A stretch of DNA of 64,000 nucleotides from Actinosynnema sp040640215 (GTDB lineage: Bacteria > Actinomycetota > Actinomycetes > Mycobacteriales > Pseudonocardiaceae): contig NZ_JBFABG010000009.1 of NCBI RefSeq assembly GCF_040640215.1, positions 1 to 64,000 on the forward strand. Reading direction: 5' to 3'. The notes under the pieces are model-generated. The model worked only from the letters and a program-made list of their open reading frames with translations. It had not been told where the DNA came from and did not search any database. Below are positions 16,650-25,880 of the stretch, piece after piece. The position numbers were made by a program, and so were the translations under genes. The first letter of the stretch is position 1. Each line of letters begins with the position of its first letter.

Positions 16650-17561
16650 TCAGTTCTCGGAGCCGCGACCCTCGGCGAGCCGGCGCATGGTGTCGGCGAA
16701 CCGGTCGACCACGTGCAGCACCGGCCGGTCCGGTGCCGGCACGAGCCGCATGACCTCGTCGTCGGTCGCCGGCCCGGCGGCCTGCGCGAACTCCCGCGCG
16801 GTCTCCTTGTCGGCGTTCTTCGGCACGATCGCGGTGACCTCGGTCTCCCCGTGGCGTCGTACCCAGAGGTGGTTCTCCGGATCTTCCCGGTAGGTCGGGT
16901 CGTCGCTCCAGGAAGCGGGCTCGACGTGGCGGGTCACCAGCTTGGGGTGCTCGCCCAGCGGCGCGTCCGGACCGGTCGCCGCGTACTCCGCGACGGCCTG
17001 GCCGTCCGCCACCCGGATCACCGGCGCGCCGTACCCCGCCCGCTCGACGGTGTACGGGGTGACCCCGAGCGCCTTCGTGCGCGTCTTCGCGGTGTCCGGT
17101 GCCTGCCAGGCCGGTCCCGCGTCGGCCACGGCGATCAGCGCCACGGCGACCACCGCCGTGCCCAGCGGGAGCAGCGCACCCCGCGCGAGCATCGCCGCCA
17201 CCACCACCGCCGGCAGGCCGAAACCGCCGTAGAGCAGCCACGTCGGGCCGTGCGGCTGCCACGAGTCCAGGGCGCTGGAGTAGAACACGACCCCGATCAA
17301 GCCCACGACCGAGACCAGCGCGGCCCACAGCACGCGCCACCCGGGCGTCCGGGTGAGCGGGCTCGCCTCCTTGGTGACCGTGCCGATCAGGTAGTACAAC
17401 CCGAAGGCGGGGACGAGGCCGGCCAGCACCACGATCCTGCTGCCCACCCAGAAACCGAACATCACCAGCCAGCCGGCGGTGTAGACGACCAGGAGCGTGC
17501 CCACCAGCACAGCTACGAGCTGCGCGACCACCGGGAGCGCGCCTTTGCGGGTGTCGATCAC
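16650..17561 (-). CDS. Four-span membrane protein of unknown function
   Basis: This ~303-residue protein has about four or five hydrophobic segments in its first ~150 residues and a soluble C-terminal part of ~140 residues (charged, ending in GRGSEN). I do not recognise a family. GTG at 17561 is used; a GTG at 17579 is possible. It shares its orientation with the aminotransferase upstream (43-base gap), so they may be co-transcribed. Confidence 0.65.
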   Translation of the reverse strand: MIDTRKGALPVVAQLVAVLVGTLLVVYTAGWLVMFGFWVGSRIVVLAGLVPAFGLYYLIGTVTKEASPLTRTPGWRVLWAALVSVVGLIGVVFYSSALDSWQPHGPTWLLYGGFGLPAVVVAAMLARGALLPLGTAVVAVALIAVADAGPAWQAPDTAKTRTKALGVTPYTVERAGYGAPVIRVADGQAVAEYAATGPDAPLGEHPKLVTRHVEPASWSDDPTYREDPENHLWVRRHGETEVTAIVPKNADKETAREFAQAAGPATDDEVMRLVPAPDRPVLHVVDRFADTMRRLAEGRGSEN

Positions 17562-17604
17562 CGCCCTACGGTCTCCTACTGCCCACCGCCGTACATCGGG
17601 GGAT

Positions 17605-18357
17605 CTACTCAAACGCGTCCCACGGCACGGCGTCGTACGCGGCCCGCACCCGGTCGACGGCCCCGGTGTCCACTTCGTACTCCACGTCGTCCACACCGGA
17701 CACCGCGACCACGCCGATCGAGTTGGTCAGGAACGCACCCCGGTAGGACCCCAGGTCCGCCAGCCGCACCACGGCCCGCCGCGACGGCAGCTCGTGTTCC
17801 AGGATCTGCATGGTGATGCCGTGCAGCCAGTCCGCCTCGGGCCACACGACCTCGTCACCGTCGAGGAACGCGATGTTGGTGATGGCACCCTCGACGACCA
17901 CCCCGTCGGGGGTGGTGAGGAGCGCTTCGTCGTAGCCGGCGGCGGTCGCGCGGTTGCGGTGGTGGGCCTGGCCGAACCCGCCGAGGTGCTTCACGTGCGG
18001 CAGCGGCCGGCGGTAGTCGACCGACATCAGCCGCTGGGGGCCGGCGGGCGGGGACGCCGGGTCGCGGACCGCGATCAGCACGGCCGGGTCGGCGGTGCCG
18101 AACACGACGACGCGGACGGAGGCGTCGCGGACGTCGTCGGCCAGCGCGTGCGATACCAGCGCGCGCACCCGGTCGCCGTCCAGGCCGGTGCCGTAGAGCT
18201 CGCGGTGGGCCGCGTCCAGCCGGCGCAGGTGCCGCGCCAGGCCCCGGACGCGGCGGTCGCGGACCTGCATGGCGGTGAAGTGGCCGTAGTTGGCCAGCAC
18301 GGCGGGCGCGAGCTGGTCCGGGGTGGGCGGTACGCCGTCGATCTCGATCCTCAGCAC
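17605..18357 (-). CDS. Class IV PLP aminotransferase / aminodeoxychorismate lyase-like
   Basis: About 250 residues with the fold-IV layout: N-terminal arginine-rich helix (MQVRDRRVRGLARHLRRLDAAHRELYG), Lys in LPHVKHLGGFGQAHHRN as the PLP lysine candidate, then YDEALLTTPDGVVVEGAITNIAFLDGD (the E-x-x-x-x-N signature). PabC-type lyases and branched-chain or D-amino acid aminotransferases share this fold, and I cannot tell which applies. GTG at 18357 is chosen because the residues following (VLRIEIDG) match the usual start; three further GTGs lie slightly upstream. Confidence 0.75.
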   Translation of the reverse strand: MLRIEIDGVPPTPDQLAPAVLANYGHFTAMQVRDRRVRGLARHLRRLDAAHRELYGTGLDGDRVRALVSHALADDVRDASVRVVVFGTADPAVLIAVRDPASPPAGPQRLMSVDYRRPLPHVKHLGGFGQAHHRNRATAAGYDEALLTTPDGVVVEGAITNIAFLDGDEVVWPEADWLHGITMQILEHELPSRRAVVRLADLGSYRGAFLTNSIGVVAVSGVDDVEYEVDTGAVDRVRAAYDAVPWDAFE

Positions 18358-18470
18358 GGACCCGACCGTAACGTGGCGGGAATCGAAGGTCGCGCCGTTG
18401 CCGCCACCCGTGTCGGTGGGGAGGGTGGGCGGTGTGGGGGAGCTGCGGCGGCACGCGGCCACGGCCCGGC

Positions 18471-18632
18471 GGGTCACGTCGGTGTGCACCGGCGCGTTCC
18501 TGCCGGCCGCTGCCGGGCTGCTGGACGGGGCGCGGCGACCCTGCCGCCGGCTGGACGGTGGGCGAGATGGCCCGCCGCGTGCGCTTCGTCGCGGCGAGCC
18601 GGGAGCCGGTGACCGACGACGTCGGTGTGCAC
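18471..18632 (+). pseudogene. Possible decayed TIGR03083/maleylpyruvate-isomerase-like fragment
   Basis: In the 525-base gap between the aminotransferase and the TPR gene, two frames joined read FLPAAAGLLDG and then PAAGWTVGEMARRVRFVAASREP, which resembles the N-terminal region of mycothiol-dependent maleylpyruvate-isomerase-like (DinB-fold) proteins. No open frame carries both parts, so it would be a relic. A 13-base direct repeat CGTCGGTGTGCAC lies at 18477-18489 and 18620-18632. The rest of the gap shows nothing I can assign. Confidence 0.25.
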
Positions 18633-18881
18633 GGGCTCCACGCTGCTCGCCGGAGACCGCGCCCCCGGAGGTGCCGGCGATGCCGCGCGCCGAGGTCGGC
18701 GGCCGACCACCCGGGCCTCCGGCACGCGCCGGTTGTCAACCGTCGACGGGCGGGCGAACGTCCCGCAGTGGTAACAACCTCGCGCAGCCTTGAGATGTTG
18801 GGTCGAACGACGGCGCAAGTGGCGTAGTTTCCGCACGCCACCACCATCCGGTGGGGTCGTCGCCGCAAGGGTTGTGAGCCA

Positions 18882-20246
18882 GTGGACCTTGGTGCTCCGC
18901 ACGGAATCCGGTTCCGCTTCGAGGCGGGCCTGGTGCGCGCGGTGCTGCGCCGGCGGTTCGACCTGCCCGAGCCCGCGCGGTGGCGGCTGACCGCGTTCAC
19001 GACCGGCCTGCGGGAGTTCGTCCGGGCCGGTGCACCCGGCGGGATCGAGCGGGCTTACCTGCACGTGGGCACGGTCGACGGACAACTGGACGAGCGGCGC
19101 GACCGGTCCGCCACCTACGGCGCGGCGGCACGAGGAGCGCGGGGAATACCCGGAGGCGCTCGCGGACTTCGAACGGTGCGTGGGAGAGGGTGCCGCGCGT
19201 CGGGACCGGGCGGACGTGCCGCCGTGCCCGGCGCGGCGGACCGGGCAGACCGGGGCAGACCGGAGGAGGCGCGGCAGGCCGCGCCGGAAGCGCAGGCCGC
19301 GTTCCGCGCGAACTGCGGCGGAGCTCGGCTGATGGAGGCGATCGGCGTGCTGGGTGAGCTGAGCGACGACCACGCGACACCGGTGCGGTACGCGGTGGAG
19401 GGGCCCGACCTCGCCGGGGAACCGGAGGACCGGCCGCGCCGGGCGGCGGTCACGTTCGAGGAGTGCGTGCGCCGCCACGCGGCCGGTGACCTGGTGGCGG
19501 CGGTCGACGCCGGGGTGCGCGCGGTGGAGCTGTTCCGCGCCGAGGGCGACGGCCCGGCCGAGCTGGCCGCGCTGCGCGAGCTCGGCGCGTGCCACCGCGA
19601 CCTGGGCGAGCTGGAGACCGCGCGGCACTGCGCGGAGGTGGCCGTCGCGCTGGCCGAACGGCTGGGCGGCCCGCTCGACGTGGCGGCGTGCCTGGACGAG
19701 CTGGGCCGGGTGCTGACCCGAGGCGGTGATCACGCGGCGGCGTTGGAGCACTACCGGCACGCGGTGGAGCTGCTGGTCGCGAAGGGGGAGTGGGAGCGGG
19801 GCGCGGCCCTGCTGCCGCACCTCGCGGTGGGCGCGGTGCGCGCCGGCGACCCCGGTGCGCTGTGGACCACCGCGCTGTGCGGAGGGCTGATCTGCGAGAT
19901 CGCGCCGCGCGCCACGTGGGCGGTGGTGGTGCCGCTGGTCGTGGACTCCATGAGACGCGCGATCGAGACCGGGCCGCAGGAGCTGACCGAGCGCGGGATG
20001 ACCGATTTCGCGCACGCCGTGACGACCGGCAAGCGCGACGACATGCCGTTCCAGGTGGGTGTGCTGGCGGATGTCGTCGTGGTGCTGCTGGCGTGGCTGA
20101 TGGACCGCGTCGACCGCGACATCGTGGCGTTCGCCCGGGAGCTCGACACCGCCACCGGCGGCGTGCTCGACCTGTCCGGCTACATCGCGGTCCCGCACGC
20201 CGACCGCGTCCGCGACCCCGGTCAGGTCCGCGCCCACCGGACCTGA
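18882..20246 (+). CDS. TPR-containing protein with apparent internal frame changes
   Basis: The open frame is 454 residues. The C-terminal half contains TPR helices (CHRDLGELETARHCAEVAVALAERLGG; CLDELGRVLTRGGDHAAALEHYRHAVELL) and a hydrophobic patch (VLADVVVVLLAWLM). Residues about 77-125 are composed of Gly/Arg/Ala low-complexity sequence unlike the rest, while the same DNA in another frame reads RRHEERGEYPEALADFERCV, a good TPR helix pair. This suggests two compensating indels, so the gene may be a pseudogene or carry sequence errors. GTG at 18882 is the start used. No function can be assigned. Confidence 0.5.
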   Translation: MDLGAPHGIRFRFEAGLVRAVLRRRFDLPEPARWRLTAFTTGLREFVRAGAPGGIERAYLHVGTVDGQLDERRDRSATYGAAARGARGIPGGARGLRTVRGRGCRASGPGGRAAVPGAADRADRGRPEEARQAAPEAQAAFRANCGGARLMEAIGVLGELSDDHATPVRYAVEGPDLAGEPEDRPRRAAVTFEECVRRHAAGDLVAAVDAGVRAVELFRAEGDGPAELAALRELGACHRDLGELETARHCAEVAVALAERLGGPLDVAACLDELGRVLTRGGDHAAALEHYRHAVELLVAKGEWERGAALLPHLAVGAVRAGDPGALWTTALCGGLICEIAPRATWAVVVPLVVDSMRRAIETGPQELTERGMTDFAHAVTTGKRDDMPFQVGVLADVVVVLLAWLMDRVDRDIVAFARELDTATGGVLDLSGYIAVPHADRVRDPGQVRAHRT

Positions 20247-20331
20247 CCACCGGTGGCGACCGCACGCCCTCGGCCGGGAACGGCGCGAACCGCCCCGGGT
20301 GCCGGTGCGACCTCGTGCCGCGTGGCCCGCG

Positions 20332-21282
20332 TCAGGTCCCGCGCTGCCCGGTCGGGTAGCCGGCGGCGGTGCGCGGGTAGTGCTCGCGGTAGGCGGTGAG
20401 CCGGCCCCACGGCGTGGTCACGGACTCGGCGGCCAGCAGGGCGTGCCCCAGTGCCCGCGCGAACACCCGCCGCGCCGCCGCGAGCACCAGGTCGGCGGGC
20501 GCGTCGTGCGTCCCGGTGGACGCGGCGAACACCGCGTCGCCGTCCGGCAGCCCGTGGGCCGGCCGCACGGCCAGCGCCAGCCCGTCCTGCGCGGCGTTGG
20601 CCAGCGCGAACAGCGCGGGCAACCGGGCGTTGGTGGCGACGACGCCGATCACCGTGTTGAACGGGTGCCGGAACGGCGGCAGCGGCCGGGTCAGGTCGTC
20701 GCCGCCGGGTGCCGGGAACTCGCCCGCCACGCCGAGCGCGGCGGCGAACGGCAGCCCGGTGGCCGGGTCCACCGACCGGCCGGCCGCGTTGAGCGCCGCG
20801 ACCGCGCCGACCACGACCCCGCCGCCCAGCTCGGCGCTCGCCGTGCCGATACCGCCCTTCAGCGACGCGTTGAGCGCGCCCGTGCCCGCGCCGACGTTGC
20901 CCTGCGCCACCACCGGCCCGGCCGCGCGCACCGCTTCCGCGCCCAGCCCGGCGGTGGGGTGGGCGTGGAACTCCCCGCCGCGCCCCAGGTCGAACAGGGC
21001 GGCGGCGGGCACCGGTTCGCCGAGTTCGCGGGCCGCGCCGTCGGCGGCGGCCAGGCCGTAGGCGCTGCCGCCGGTCAGCACGGCACCGCGCACCACCCGC
21101 CCGCCGTACCGGGGGTCCAGCGCGGCGGTGTCCCGGGTGGCCGGCCCACCGCCCCGGACGTCCACGGTGGCCCAGGTGTCCGGCGGGAACAGCACGGCGG
21201 TGGTGCCGGTCAGCGCGCCGCCGCCGATCCGGGTGGCGTGTCCCACCAGCACACCGGGCACGTCGGTGATCGCGTTGCGCAC
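20332..21282 (-). CDS. P1 family (DmpA/DmpB-type) peptidase
   Basis: This 316-residue protein has the N-terminal nucleophile fold of DmpA-like aminopeptidases/beta-aminopeptidases: ITDVPGVLVGHAT at the start, VLTGGSAYGLAAADG, GNVGAGTGAL with the region before the catalytic Asn-Ser/Asn-Ala type cleavage, and NTVIGVVATNARL near the autoproteolytic site. These enzymes mature by self-cleavage and hydrolyse D-amino acid or beta-amino acid amides. GTG at 21282 starts the conserved N-terminus. It is encoded 11 bases downstream of the PLP decarboxylase, in one unit. Confidence 0.82.
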   Translation of the reverse strand: MRNAITDVPGVLVGHATRIGGGALTGTTAVLFPPDTWATVDVRGGGPATRDTAALDPRYGGRVVRGAVLTGGSAYGLAAADGAARELGEPVPAAALFDLGRGGEFHAHPTAGLGAEAVRAAGPVVAQGNVGAGTGALNASLKGGIGTASAELGGGVVVGAVAALNAAGRSVDPATGLPFAAALGVAGEFPAPGGDDLTRPLPPFRHPFNTVIGVVATNARLPALFALANAAQDGLALAVRPAHGLPDGDAVFAASTGTHDAPADLVLAAARRVFARALGHALLAAESVTTPWGRLTAYREHYPRTAAGYPTGQRGT

Positions 21283-21293
21283 GGCCCCGGATG

Positions 21294-22721
21294 CTACCGA
21301 CCGGACAGCCGCGCCCCGATCTCCCGCACCACCGACGCGAGCAGGTCGACGTCCTCGGTGGTGGTCCGCCAGTTCACGATCGCCGGCCGCAGCGCGACCC
21401 GGCCCCGGTAGACCGTCGTGCCCACGTACACCCGCCCGTCCGCCAGCAGTTCCTCGCCCAGCCGCCGGTTCAGCTCGTCCAGCCGGTCCTCCGGCACGCC
21501 CGGCGGCCGGTACCGGAAGCACACCACGAAGAGGGTGGCCGGTGCCAGCAGCTCCAGGTCGTCGGAGCGCTCCACGACGTCGCCCAGCCGCACCGCCAGG
21601 TCCCGGTGCCGCTCCACCATCGCCTGGTGGCCGGTGCGCCCGTAGGCGCGCAGCGTGGTCCAGATCGGCAGCGCCCGCGCCCGCCGCGACGACTCCGGGC
21701 CCAGGTTGTTGTAGTTGACGAGCTCGTCGTCGGGCTCGGGCAGGTAGGGGGCGTTCCACCCGCCGAACGCCCGGCCCAGCGCCGACGGGTCCTTGACGAA
21801 GGCGAACCCGCTCTCGTAGGGCACGTTGAGCCACTTGTGGCCGTCGGCCGCGAGCGAATCGGCCCGCTCGATGCCGCGCACCAGGTGCGACGTCCTCGGT
21901 GACAGCGCGGCGAACAGCCCGAACGCGCCGTCGACGTGCAGCCACGCGCCGTGCGCCGCCGCCAGGTCGGCCATCTCGTCCACCGGGTCGAAATCGCCCG
22001 CGTTGACCTCGCCCGCGTTCGCGATCACCACCGCCGGCCCCGACACCGCGAGTTCGCGGTCCAACGCCGCCAGGTCCAGCCGGCCCGCGTCGTCGCGGGT
22101 GAGCGTCCGGACGTGGTCGCGCCCCAAACCCAGCAACTGCAACGCCTTGCGGCTGCTGGCGTGCACGTACCCGCTGGAGAGCACCGGCATCCGGGGCAGC
22201 CCCACCAGCCCGTCGGCGGTCACGTCCGCGCCGTGCCGCGCCGCCCACCACTGCCGCGCGCACGCCAGCCCGGTCAGGTTCGCGAAGGTCGCGCTCGGTG
22301 TGAGCACCCCGCCGTAGCCCGGCGGCAGGCCGAACAGCTCCTTGAGCCACCGCAGGACGGTGGTCTCGGCCTGGGTGGCCAGCGGCGAGGTCAGCCACAG
22401 CCCGGCGGCCTGGTCGAGCAGCGAGGTGACCCAGTCGCCCGCCTGCGCGGCCGGCGTCGACCCGCCCACCACGAAGTGGAAGAACCGGGGCCCGGACGAG
22501 TGCGTCGCCGCGCGGGTCCCGATCCGCAGCAGGTCCGCGACGGCGGTCAGGGTGCCGTCGCCGTCCTCGGGCAGCGGCCCGTCGAGCTCCTTCACCAGGT
22601 GCGCCTGCGACAGGTCCCGCACCGGCAGGTGCGGCAGCGCGTCCAGGTACCTGCCGGCGGCGCGGGCCACCATCCCCAACGCCTCGGCGGCGTCCTCTCG
22701 CGAGATCAACGGGTCACCCAT
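21294..22721 (-). CDS. Group II PLP-dependent decarboxylase
   Basis: The enzyme is 475 residues, the usual size for group II decarboxylases (aromatic amino acid, glutamate or diaminobutyrate type). The PLP-lysine motif is SLAADGHKWLN, with His-Lys typical of the family; the cofactor-aspartate region is HVDGAFG, and the early substrate domain has FFHFVVGGSTPAA. The substrate cannot be read from these motifs. It pairs with a P1 peptidase downstream and is divergent from a broken carboxylesterase. ATG at 22721 is clear. Confidence 0.87.
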   Translation of the reverse strand: MGDPLISREDAAEALGMVARAAGRYLDALPHLPVRDLSQAHLVKELDGPLPEDGDGTLTAVADLLRIGTRAATHSSGPRFFHFVVGGSTPAAQAGDWVTSLLDQAAGLWLTSPLATQAETTVLRWLKELFGLPPGYGGVLTPSATFANLTGLACARQWWAARHGADVTADGLVGLPRMPVLSSGYVHASSRKALQLLGLGRDHVRTLTRDDAGRLDLAALDRELAVSGPAVVIANAGEVNAGDFDPVDEMADLAAAHGAWLHVDGAFGLFAALSPRTSHLVRGIERADSLAADGHKWLNVPYESGFAFVKDPSALGRAFGGWNAPYLPEPDDELVNYNNLGPESSRRARALPIWTTLRAYGRTGHQAMVERHRDLAVRLGDVVERSDDLELLAPATLFVVCFRYRPPGVPEDRLDELNRRLGEELLADGRVYVGTTVYRGRVALRPAIVNWRTTTEDVDLLASVVREIGARLSGR

Positions 22722-22740
22722 CGTGGCAGAGTAGACGGCC

Positions 22741-24085
22741 GTGACCCGACGCGGCCGTTTTCTCGGCAGGGCGCTGGAGCGCGGCGCGGGCGACGCCGGC
22801 GTCGACGTGTTCCTCGGCATCCGGTACGCGGAGCCGCCCTTCGGCCCGCGCCGGTTCGCCGCGCCGGTCCGCGCGGACTTCGCGGGCCCGTGCCGGGAGT
22901 TCGGGCCGATCCCGCCGCAGTCGGCCGAACTGCCCGGCGCGCCCGTGTGGCGGCCCGGCGACGAGGACGTGCTCACCCTCAACGTGTGGACCCCGCGCGG
23001 TGCCGAGGGCAACCCGGTGCTGCTCTACCTGCACGGCGGCGCGTACACCTACGGCTCGTCCGCACAGCCCGACTACGACGGCGCGGCGCTGGCCCGCGCG
23101 GGGCTGGTCGTGGTGACCTGCAACTACCGCCTGGGTTTCGAGGGTTTCGGGCACGTCGACGGCCACCCGGACAACCGCGGCCTGCTCGACCAGCTCGCCG
23201 CGCTGCACTGGGTGCGCGAGGAGATCACCGCGTTCGGCGGCGACCCGGACGCCATCACCGCCCGCCGGCCAGTCGGCGGGCGCGGGCTCCGCGCTGTTCC
23301 TGGCCGCCGCGTCGGCCGGGGTGCGCCGGGTGATCGCGCACAGCGTCCCGAACCGCTGCTACACCGGGGGGTTCGCCCGCCGGGTCGCGCGGTGGATCGA
23401 CCCGACGACGCCGGCGTCGTCGGTGGCGTCGGCCGACGCGCTGGCCCGCGCGCAGCGGTCCGGGCCGCTGGGCTACGACCCGGTGCTGTTCGGCCCGGTC
23501 GCCGACCGGCTGCCGGTGCCGCCGGCCGGCGTGCCCGCGCTGCTGTGCCACACCACCGCCGAGTACCGGCTGTTCGACCGGGTCGGCACGATCGCGCCGG
23601 TGCGCACGGACGACGAGTACACCGCGTTCGGCCGGGACTTCGGGTTGCCGCCGCACGTCGTCGCCGACTACCGCGAGCTCTGCCCGACCGCGGTGGACGC
23701 CTACCTCGCGCTGCTGGGCGACTACGTGGTGGCCGAGCCCACCACCCGGCTGGCCGAGGCGCACGGCGCACCCCTGGCCCGGTTCAGCCGCCCGCCCGCG
23801 TGGCACGCCGGCGACGTGCCGTTCGCCTTCGGCACCCTGGCCGGCGCGGACTTCCTGCTCGGCGGCCCGCCCGGACCCGCCGAGCACGCGCTGTCCCGGC
23901 GCGTGCTCGGGTCGTGGGTCGACTTCGCGCGCACCGGGGACCCCGGCTGGAGCGGTGTGCGGTGGTGGGGCGAGGAGGTCGACGTGTCCGCGACCCGCGC
24001 GCTGTGGCGCGGGGTCGACCTCGACGTGCCCGTCGACCACCCGGTCGGCGGACCCGGTGCCGGCCCGCCTCGACCGGCGCGGTGA
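22741..24085 (+). pseudogene. Type-B carboxylesterase broken by a frameshift
   Basis: The first frame encodes a normal type-B carboxylesterase N-terminus (FLGIRYAEPPFGPRRF, oxyanion loop LYLHGGAYTYGS, NYRLGFEGF, FGGDPDAIT). At about 23261-23266 the frame is lost by one extra C (ACC-GCC-C-GCC): the correct continuation AGQSAGAGSALFLAAAS, with the catalytic serine (codon 23273-23275), lies in the +1 frame. The rest of the protein follows there, with the catalytic His region WHAGDVPFAFG. Total length is about 448 residues, as expected for an intact gene. It is either a recent pseudogene or a sequencing error in a C-rich run. GTG 22741 is the start. Confidence 0.8.
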
Positions 24086-24203
24086 GCCGGTGCCCGCCGG
24101 TGCCCGGTCGACGTCCCGCCGGCCAGGTCGGGGCTACGGGTCGTGCACCCGCAGCCCCGAGCGGGCCGGTGCGCGAGGGCACCTCGGCCCCGTGCGCGGC
24201 GGA

Positions 24204-25880
24204 CTAGCGGAGCTCTTCGCGCTCCCGCCGCACGGTCACCTTGCGGCCCTTGATGGCCGCGCCGCGCAGTGCCGCGATCACCTGCTGCGCCGACGCCTCG
24301 GGCACCTCGACCAGGGAGAACCGGTCGGCGATCTCGATCGCGCCGATCTCCCGGCCGTTGAGCCGGGCCTCGCCGGCGATCGCGCCGACCAGGTCCTGCG
24401 GTCGGATGCCCGCGCTGCGGCCCGCGCCGACGAACAGGCGGGTCATGCCGGCGGTCGGCCGGCGCGGCTTGCGCTCCCGGCGCGGCTCGCCGGTCGCCGG
24501 GCGGCGGTCGCCGCGCGGGGCGACCTCCGGGATCTCCTCCTCGTCGGCCGCCGCGCCGCTGGCCTCGTGCGCCAGCTTGACCGCCGCGAGGGCGACCTCC
24601 ATGACGTCGAACTCGTCGGCCAGCGTCTCCACCACGACCCGGAAGCCCTCCAGGTCGTCCTCCAGCAGGCTCTCGTGCAGCGCCGCGCGGGTCAGCTCCA
24701 GCCGCCGGGCCCGCAGGTCGGCGACGGTGGGCACCTTCTCCATCTGGATCCGCTGCTTGGTGACCCGCTCGATGGTCTTGAGCATCCCGTGCTCGCGCGG
24801 CTCGGCCAGCGTGATGGCCACGCCCTCGCGGCCCGCGCGGCCGACCCGGCCGATGCGGTGCACGTAGGACTCCGGCGCGGAGGGCACGTTGTAGTTGACG
24901 ACGTGCGTGAGCTGCTCGACGTCCAGGCCGCGCGCGGCGACGTCGGTGGCGACGAGCAGGTCGGCGGTGCCGTTGCGCAGCCGGGCCATCACCCGGTCGC
25001 GCTGCTCCTGGCTGATGCCGCCGTGCAGCGACTCGGCCCGGTAGCCGCGCCCGTTGAGGGTCTCGGTGAGCTGGTCCACCTCGTCGCGGGTGCGGCAGAA
25101 CACGATCGCCGCGGTCGGCGCTTCGATGTCGAGCACGCGGCCCAGCGCGGCCGGCTTGTGGGCGCGCGGCACCACGTAGGCGCTCTGCCGCACGAGGGGT
25201 GCCTCGCCGGGCTCGGCCTGCTCCCGGCTGATGGTGATCCGCACCGGGTCGGTGAGGTGCGTGCGGGCCAGCCGGTCGATGCGCCCCGGCATGGTGGCCG
25301 AGAACAGCACGGTCTGCCGCTGGGCCGGGGCCTCGGACAGGATCGCGTCCAGGTCCTCCGCGAAGCCCATGTCGAGCATCTCGTCGGCCTCGTCGAGGAC
25401 GACGACCTTCAGGTGCTCCAGCTTGAGCGTGCCGCGGTTGAGGTGGTCCACCGCCCGGCCGGGGGTGGCGACCACGACGTCCACGCCCTGCTCCAGCACG
25501 CGTAGCTGCCGCCCGATCGGCTGGCCGCCGTAGATGGGCAGCACCCGCGCGCCGAGCTCCCGGCCGTACCGGTGCACCGCCTCGGACACCTGCACGGCGA
25601 GTTCCCGGGTGGGCACCAGCACCAGGGCGAACGGCGCGCGTTCGGTGCGCCCGCCCTCGGCCATGCGCTCCAGCACGGGCAGGGCGAACGCGGCGGTCTT
25701 GCCGGTACCGGTGGCGGCCTGGCCGAGCAGGTCGCGACCGTTGTTGAGCGGTGGGATGGCCTCCCGCTGGATGGGAGTGGGTTCTTCGTAGCCGAGTCCG
25801 GAGAGCGCCCGCAGCAGCTCGGGGCGGAGCCCGAGGTCGGCGAAGCTGGTCCTGTCGTCGTCGGGCGCGTCGGCGGTCAT
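24204..25880 (-). CDS. DEAD-box ATP-dependent RNA helicase
   Basis: The protein has 558 residues: Q motif FADLGLRPELLRALSGLGYEEPTPIQ (split between helix and motif), Walker A AATGTGKT, PTRELAVQ, DEAD in VVLDEADEMLDMGF, SATMP, and domain 2 motifs (VIFCRTRDEVD, ATDVAARGLDV, HRIGRVGRAGREG). A C-terminal DbpA-type RNA-binding domain follows (residues about 470-545, TRLFVGAGRSAGIRPQDLVGAIA) and then a basic tail. This is the CsdA/DeaD type, active in ribosome assembly and cold growth. ATG at 25880 is chosen over an upstream in-frame ATG. Confidence 0.93.
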   Translation of the reverse strand: MTADAPDDDRTSFADLGLRPELLRALSGLGYEEPTPIQREAIPPLNNGRDLLGQAATGTGKTAAFALPVLERMAEGGRTERAPFALVLVPTRELAVQVSEAVHRYGRELGARVLPIYGGQPIGRQLRVLEQGVDVVVATPGRAVDHLNRGTLKLEHLKVVVLDEADEMLDMGFAEDLDAILSEAPAQRQTVLFSATMPGRIDRLARTHLTDPVRITISREQAEPGEAPLVRQSAYVVPRAHKPAALGRVLDIEAPTAAIVFCRTRDEVDQLTETLNGRGYRAESLHGGISQEQRDRVMARLRNGTADLLVATDVAARGLDVEQLTHVVNYNVPSAPESYVHRIGRVGRAGREGVAITLAEPREHGMLKTIERVTKQRIQMEKVPTVADLRARRLELTRAALHESLLEDDLEGFRVVVETLADEFDVMEVALAAVKLAHEASGAAADEEEIPEVAPRGDRRPATGEPRRERKPRRPTAGMTRLFVGAGRSAGIRPQDLVGAIAGEARLNGREIGAIEIADRFSLVEVPEASAQQVIAALRGAAIKGRKVTVRREREELR

